From Dyadobacter sp. (lineage in GTDB: Bacteria > Bacteroidota > Bacteroidia > Cytophagales > Spirosomataceae), in NCBI RefSeq assembly GCF_017744695.1, contig NZ_JAGIAS010000009.1:124001-188000 (forward strand): DNA of 64,000 nucleotides, written 5' to 3'. Positions 60,301-64,000 of this stretch are shown here, one piece after another (the first letter of the stretch is position 1; each line of letters starts with the position of its first letter). Position numbers and translations under genes: made by a program. The notes beneath the pieces were generated by a model. That model made no database searches. It saw only the letters and a list, made by a program, of their open reading frames with translations, and was not told where the DNA came from.

Positions 60301-60690
60301 TTCAATCCAGAGTAAGGGCGTTTACGGACATGCCGGAAAGTGATACGGCGGTAAATTAGGAAAGTTTTTTAGTATATCGGTGCGGTAGATTAAATAGATT
60401 ATATATTTTTGTGTCAATCCTACAATTAATCTATCAAATTGTATATTTTAAATATATAGTTGTTTAATTGATGAAATACGCTATGTTTCATTGGATTGTG
60501 TTGGCCGCATTTAGTGAATCAATATAAGCTGAGCACATCAGCGAAACCGGCATGATCGCGACAGGCCGGTGCATTGCCGACAGTTTCTTTCCGTGTAGAA
60601 CCGCCCTGCACGAATAAGGAATGTTTTATTTAAATAATCCAAAAAAATCTCAATGAGAATCAACACCAGCGACCGCAGGTCACCGATTTT
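60301..60690. other. Divergent intergenic region between lyase-like gene and susC
   Basis: 390 bases without a gene. The AT-rich centre holds TATTTTTG (60404-60411), an exact rightward -7 consensus, half sites ATAGATTA (60394-60401) and TAATCTAT (60427-60434) in inverse orientation, the palindrome TACAATT-N9-AATTGTA (60421-60443), and TATAGTTGT (60455-60463), which also occurs at 39071 and 41640. It probably contains promoters for both flanking genes; the last 220 bases before susC look plain. Confidence 0.5.
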
Positions 60691-63600
60691 ATGAAGCAAC
60701 TTTTTTATCATTTCAGCATTGCCGCCTGCCTGGCGGGGGCGGCCGTCGTGGTGCATGCAAAGCCCGCCGAAAACAAGCGGGTAGTTTCGCCCAAACCAAA
60801 ACTGGAAAGGCCGGGCCGCGCACCATTTGCGGTAACCAAGCCCGCAAGCCAGCATTTAAAACGCCATGCCGAACGAATTTTGAAGGGTACCGTCAAAGAC
60901 GATAAAGGCGAGGCGCTACCCGGAGTGAGCGTGGTCATCAAAGGCACCACCCGCGGCTCGCTCACCGACGAAAAGGGAAATTTTGAACTCGGTGTACCTG
61001 AGCAAGGTGCGGAGTTGGTGTTCTCATTTGTAGGCTATGTGCAGCAACAGATCACCGTCAAAAACGAATCGCTGCTGAATGTGGTGCTGCTGTCGGACAC
61101 CAAGGCGCTGGACGAGTTCGTGGTGGTCGGTTACGGAACACAGAAAAAGAGCGACGTGACGGGCGCAATTTCGAGCCTTTCGGAGGCGCAGATCCGCGAA
61201 CGGCCCGTACAGAACGTGGTACAGGCCATGCAGGGCAAGGTAGCCGGCGTGGATATTACGACCAACCAGCGTCCCGGTGAAGTAGGGCAGATCCGCATTC
61301 GCGGTAACCGCTCCATCAATGCGTCCAACGAACCCTTGTACGTGATCGACGGCGTTCCGCTTTCGGCCAGCGAGGTGACAGCCATTAACCCGAATGACAT
61401 TGCGTCCGTGGAAATCCTGAAAGATGCTTCTGCCACAGCCATTTATGGCTCGCGCGGCGCCAATGGGGTGATCCTCATCAATTATAAGGAAGGTAAAAAA
61501 GGCCGAACCAATATCAGCTATGACGTCAGTTACACGTCTACCAAAATCCATTCGATGACCGACTGGATGAACTCGGGGCAGCTGCTCGACTGGCAGCGGC
61601 AGGCGCATATCAACGGTGGTACTTACACCGGCAAATACGGCACCGCGCCCGACCCGAATTTCGACATTCAGACATTCGGCGGCGGCGAGGAGTACGGCAT
61701 CAACAGCATCCGCACCGCTTATGAATGGAACCAGGACGGCACCGTGAAACTCCGCGCGGCCACCGCCGAAGAGCAGGCCGCAGGCTATGCCGCGCAAGTT
61801 CCGGTGTACAATGCCGCTAACCTGTTCGACCAGAAGTGGGGCGACCTGGTGACCCGTACTGGCCGCACGCAGAACCATTTGCTGTCGCTTTCGTCGGGTA
61901 CGGATAAGTCGAGGGTGTATCTCTCGCTGGGTTACCTCAACCAGCTCGGGACGCTGAAAGACCAGGATTTCAAACGCTATTCGCTCAATTTGAAAGGCGA
62001 CATTACGCCCCGCAAATGGCTGACCGTCGGTCTGGCATTGAATGGCGTGTACTCGTTGCAGAACTACGGAACGTCGGAAAACTCGTCGAACAGCGGCGCC
62101 AAAGACTCTTACGGCCAGGCGCTCGCGCTCATGCCTTATGCACGCGCATTCGACGATAACGGCCAGATATTGAACACCAACCGTGAGGGGCTTTCGGCGC
62201 ATAATGTGCTGTTGAACATCAATAACTCCACCAACGAGCATAAGCTCGCCTCGCTGCTTTCGAATGTGTACGCCGAGATCCGGTTCACCGACTGGCTGAA
62301 ATTTTCGAGCAAATTCGGCGCGCAATACAGCGACAAGGAGTACGGCTCTTTTTATGGCGCGAATTATACCAACCCTTTCAGCGCAGTAGGCACCGCGCCG
62401 CTGATCGGTTACAATGCACACAACAAGTCGCTCGGCTGGACATTGGAGAACCTATTGTTTTTCAATAAACAATTTGGCATACACAACTTCGGCGTGACCT
62501 TGTTGCAATCCGCACAGCAGAATACCAACAATTCGATCAACATCCGCGCCCAGGGCATTACATTCCCGTCGTCGCAGTGGTACAACCTGGCCGCGAACGC
62601 GATTGGGAACCCGATGGGCTACGGTACTTCGTACAGCCGCTCGGCGCTCGCTTCCTACATGGGGCGCCTCAATTACGGCCTGCTCGACCGCTTCCTTGTG
62701 ACATTGACCGGCCGCTGGGACGGCGCTTCCGTGCTTGCCGAGGGCAATAAATGGGAGTTTTTCCCGTCGGCCGCGTTGGCCTGGAAGCTCGAAGAAGAGG
62801 CATTCGTGAAGCAGATCGACTGGATCAGCCAGTTGAAGCTCCGGTACAGTTGGGGACGCACCGGTAACTCGTCCGTAGCGGCCTATTCTACCGGCGGCTC
62901 GATCATCGGCGCGGCTTATGTTTTTAATGAAACACAATATGCCGGCTACAAATCGTCGACGATGCCCAACACGGCATTGCGCTGGGAGAAAACGGCGCAG
63001 CAGAACATCGGTCTGGATTTTGGCTTGCTCAGAAACCGCATTTCGGGCTCGATCGAGGTGTATAAAGCGCAGACGAGCGATTTGCTGATGTCGCGCTCGA
63101 TCCCGCCGGTGCTGGGCTACACGAGCATTCTGAGCAACATCGGCAAAACCGAAAACCGTGGTGTGGAGATCACCATTTCTTCCGTGAATGTGCACCAGAA
63201 GGATTTTACGTGGAGAACGGATCTGAACTGGTCGGCGAACCGGGAGAAAATCCTCGAACTGACCAACGGTGCTACCGACGACCTGGCAAACGGCTGGTAC
63301 ATCGGTCAGCCGATCTCGGTTTTTCGCGATTACCAGTATGACCGGCTTTGGCAGAACACGCCGGAGGATTTGCGGTTAATCGAGCTTTACAAAAAGATCG
63401 GCAACATTACCGCATTGCCGGGGCAGGTGAAGATCAAGGACCAGCCGCTGGTGGAAGTGGGCGAGGGCGCTACCGGTTCCAAATCGGTGACTTTGGCGAG
63501 CGGCGAGGTGGTCAATTACCTGGACAATGGTTTTGGAACCATCAACGACAGCGACAAGTCGATCCTGGGCAGCAACCGGCCTTCCTGGACAGCGGGTTTG

Positions 63601-64000
63601 ACCAACACATTCGGCTACAAGAACTTTGAGCTGAGCTTCCTGCTCCAGGCACGCATTAACAACCTGTACTACGGCGCATTGCAAACCTACGGCCGCCGGG
63701 TAGAGAACGACACCTGGAGCCCGACCAACACCGGCGCGGCCTACCCGCAACCGACCACGGCGACCTTTACCAACTACAATAATGTACGCAACTATGTAAA
63801 CGGCTCGCTAGTCGCGTTGCGGAATGTGTCGCTTACCTACACGCTCAACCAGGGCATTGCCGACCGTTACAAAATCGGCAGTGCGCAGGTGTACGCGCAG
63901 GTGCTCAACCCGTTCATGTGGGGCGGCGCGGCTGTGAAAGCGGGACTGAACCCCGAAGACCTGACCGGCTGGGATACCACCGCGGGCGCGCAGTCGGGCG
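60691..64000 (+). CDS. SusC/RagA-family TonB-dependent receptor, 3' end outside the window
   Basis: Open from the ATG at 60691 to the window end (more than 1100 codons). Signal peptide MKQLFYHFSIAACLAGAAVVVHA, then an unusual basic, proline-rich stretch of about 45 residues, the carboxypeptidase-regulatory-like domain (LKGTVKDDKGEALPGVSVVI, near 70-150), the plug (GKVAGVDITTNQRPGEVGQI, EPLYVIDGVPLSASEVT, EILKDASATAIYGSRGANGV) and most of the barrel. No STN domain. It is divergent from the rhamnogalacturonan-lyase-like gene, which suggests a pectin-related ligand; a susD should follow outside the window. Confidence 0.95.
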   Translation, partial: MKQLFYHFSIAACLAGAAVVVHAKPAENKRVVSPKPKLERPGRAPFAVTKPASQHLKRHAERILKGTVKDDKGEALPGVSVVIKGTTRGSLTDEKGNFELGVPEQGAELVFSFVGYVQQQITVKNESLLNVVLLSDTKALDEFVVVGYGTQKKSDVTGAISSLSEAQIRERPVQNVVQAMQGKVAGVDITTNQRPGEVGQIRIRGNRSINASNEPLYVIDGVPLSASEVTAINPNDIASVEILKDASATAIYGSRGANGVILINYKEGKKGRTNISYDVSYTSTKIHSMTDWMNSGQLLDWQRQAHINGGTYTGKYGTAPDPNFDIQTFGGGEEYGINSIRTAYEWNQDGTVKLRAATAEEQAAGYAAQVPVYNAANLFDQKWGDLVTRTGRTQNHLLSLSSGTDKSRVYLSLGYLNQLGTLKDQDFKRYSLNLKGDITPRKWLTVGLALNGVYSLQNYGTSENSSNSGAKDSYGQALALMPYARAFDDNGQILNTNREGLSAHNVLLNINNSTNEHKLASLLSNVYAEIRFTDWLKFSSKFGAQYSDKEYGSFYGANYTNPFSAVGTAPLIGYNAHNKSLGWTLENLLFFNKQFGIHNFGVTLLQSAQQNTNNSINIRAQGITFPSSQWYNLAANAIGNPMGYGTSYSRSALASYMGRLNYGLLDRFLVTLTGRWDGASVLAEGNKWEFFPSAALAWKLEEEAFVKQIDWISQLKLRYSWGRTGNSSVAAYSTGGSIIGAAYVFNETQYAGYKSSTMPNTALRWEKTAQQNIGLDFGLLRNRISGSIEVYKAQTSDLLMSRSIPPVLGYTSILSNIGKTENRGVEITISSVNVHQKDFTWRTDLNWSANREKILELTNGATDDLANGWYIGQPISVFRDYQYDRLWQNTPEDLRLIELYKKIGNITALPGQVKIKDQPLVEVGEGATGSKSVTLASGEVVNYLDNGFGTINDSDKSILGSNRPSWTAGLTNTFGYKNFELSFLLQARINNLYYGALQTYGRRVENDTWSPTNTGAAYPQPTTATFTNYNNVRNYVNGSLVALRNVSLTYTLNQGIADRYKIGSAQVYAQVLNPFMWGGAAVKAGLNPEDLTGWDTTAGAQSG

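Noticed and set aside
61024..62421. Long leftward open frame of 465 codons
   Set aside because: It lies wholly opposite a clear SusC barrel; its composition (many R, V, G, H) is that of an antisense shadow of a GC-rich gene.
1..64000. CRISPR arrays, tRNA, rRNA, insertion sequences
   Set aside because: None recognised; no regularly spaced repeats, cloverleaf-like blocks or transposase motifs were found by reading.

Overview
The window looks like a chromosomal segment of a free-living, carbohydrate-degrading Bacteroidota, most like Cytophagales of the Dyadobacter/Spirosoma type. This is inferred from four SusC/SusD-type loci, a FecR/ECF-sigma system, many sulfatases, promoters of the TTG-N19/20-TAnnTTTG type, start codons without Shine-Dalgarno sequences, and a GC content a little above one half with AT-rich intergenic regions. 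No tRNA, rRNA, CRISPR array or intact mobile element was seen.

Layout. (1) 1-5.8 kb: the 3' end of a susD gene, two secreted sulfatases and an enolase-superfamily sugar-acid dehydratase-like gene, closed by a hairpin terminator; probably a sulfated-glycan locus. (2) 5.9-20.6 kb: an anti-sigma factor (fecR), a signalling-type SusC with an STN domain, a SusD-like lipoprotein, two paralogous beta-propeller/amidohydrolase fusions around an M20 peptidase with overlapping or touching ORFs, and an ECF sigma factor at the far end. This looks like one peptide or amide uptake and hydrolysis operon with its own surface-signalling regulator split to its two ends. (3) 20.6-36.3 kb: a complete urea-utilisation island: outer-membrane porin, urtABCDE urea ABC transporter, a NarX/NarL-like two-component system, ureABC, ureEFGD and a nickel-permease-like gene. 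Three promoter regions in this island share TACGTA/TACCTA-type palindromes that nothing else explains; I propose they are the regulator's binding sites. (4) 36.4-41.6 kb: small accessory genes: PhzF-like isomerase, two HxlR regulators, SnoaL-like protein, alpha/beta hydrolase, an iduronate-sulfatase-like protein and a small secreted protein. (5) 41.8-55.4 kb: a TlpA-like thioredoxin, SusC/SusD, a TPR protein, a DoxX-like membrane protein, an M19 dipeptidase, an APC permease, a short-chain dehydrogenase and a carboxymuconolactone-decarboxylase-like protein. Two gene remnants show deletion: an amidohydrolase signal peptide joined to its C-terminal tail (51152-51315) and the last ~42 codons of an esterase (55242-55370). 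(6) 55.4-64 kb: an arylsulfatase, an exo-rhamnogalacturonan-lyase-like gene broken by a one-base frameshift in a C4 (G4) tract, and the start of another SusC gene that runs off the window.

Two sets of recurrent intergenic palindromes are the main unexplained structure: the TACGTA/TACCTA family confined to promoters of the urea island, and a TCTAT-N7-ATAGA family at six places between 37.3 and 57.4 kb. Both are direct sequence observations; their regulators are inferred.
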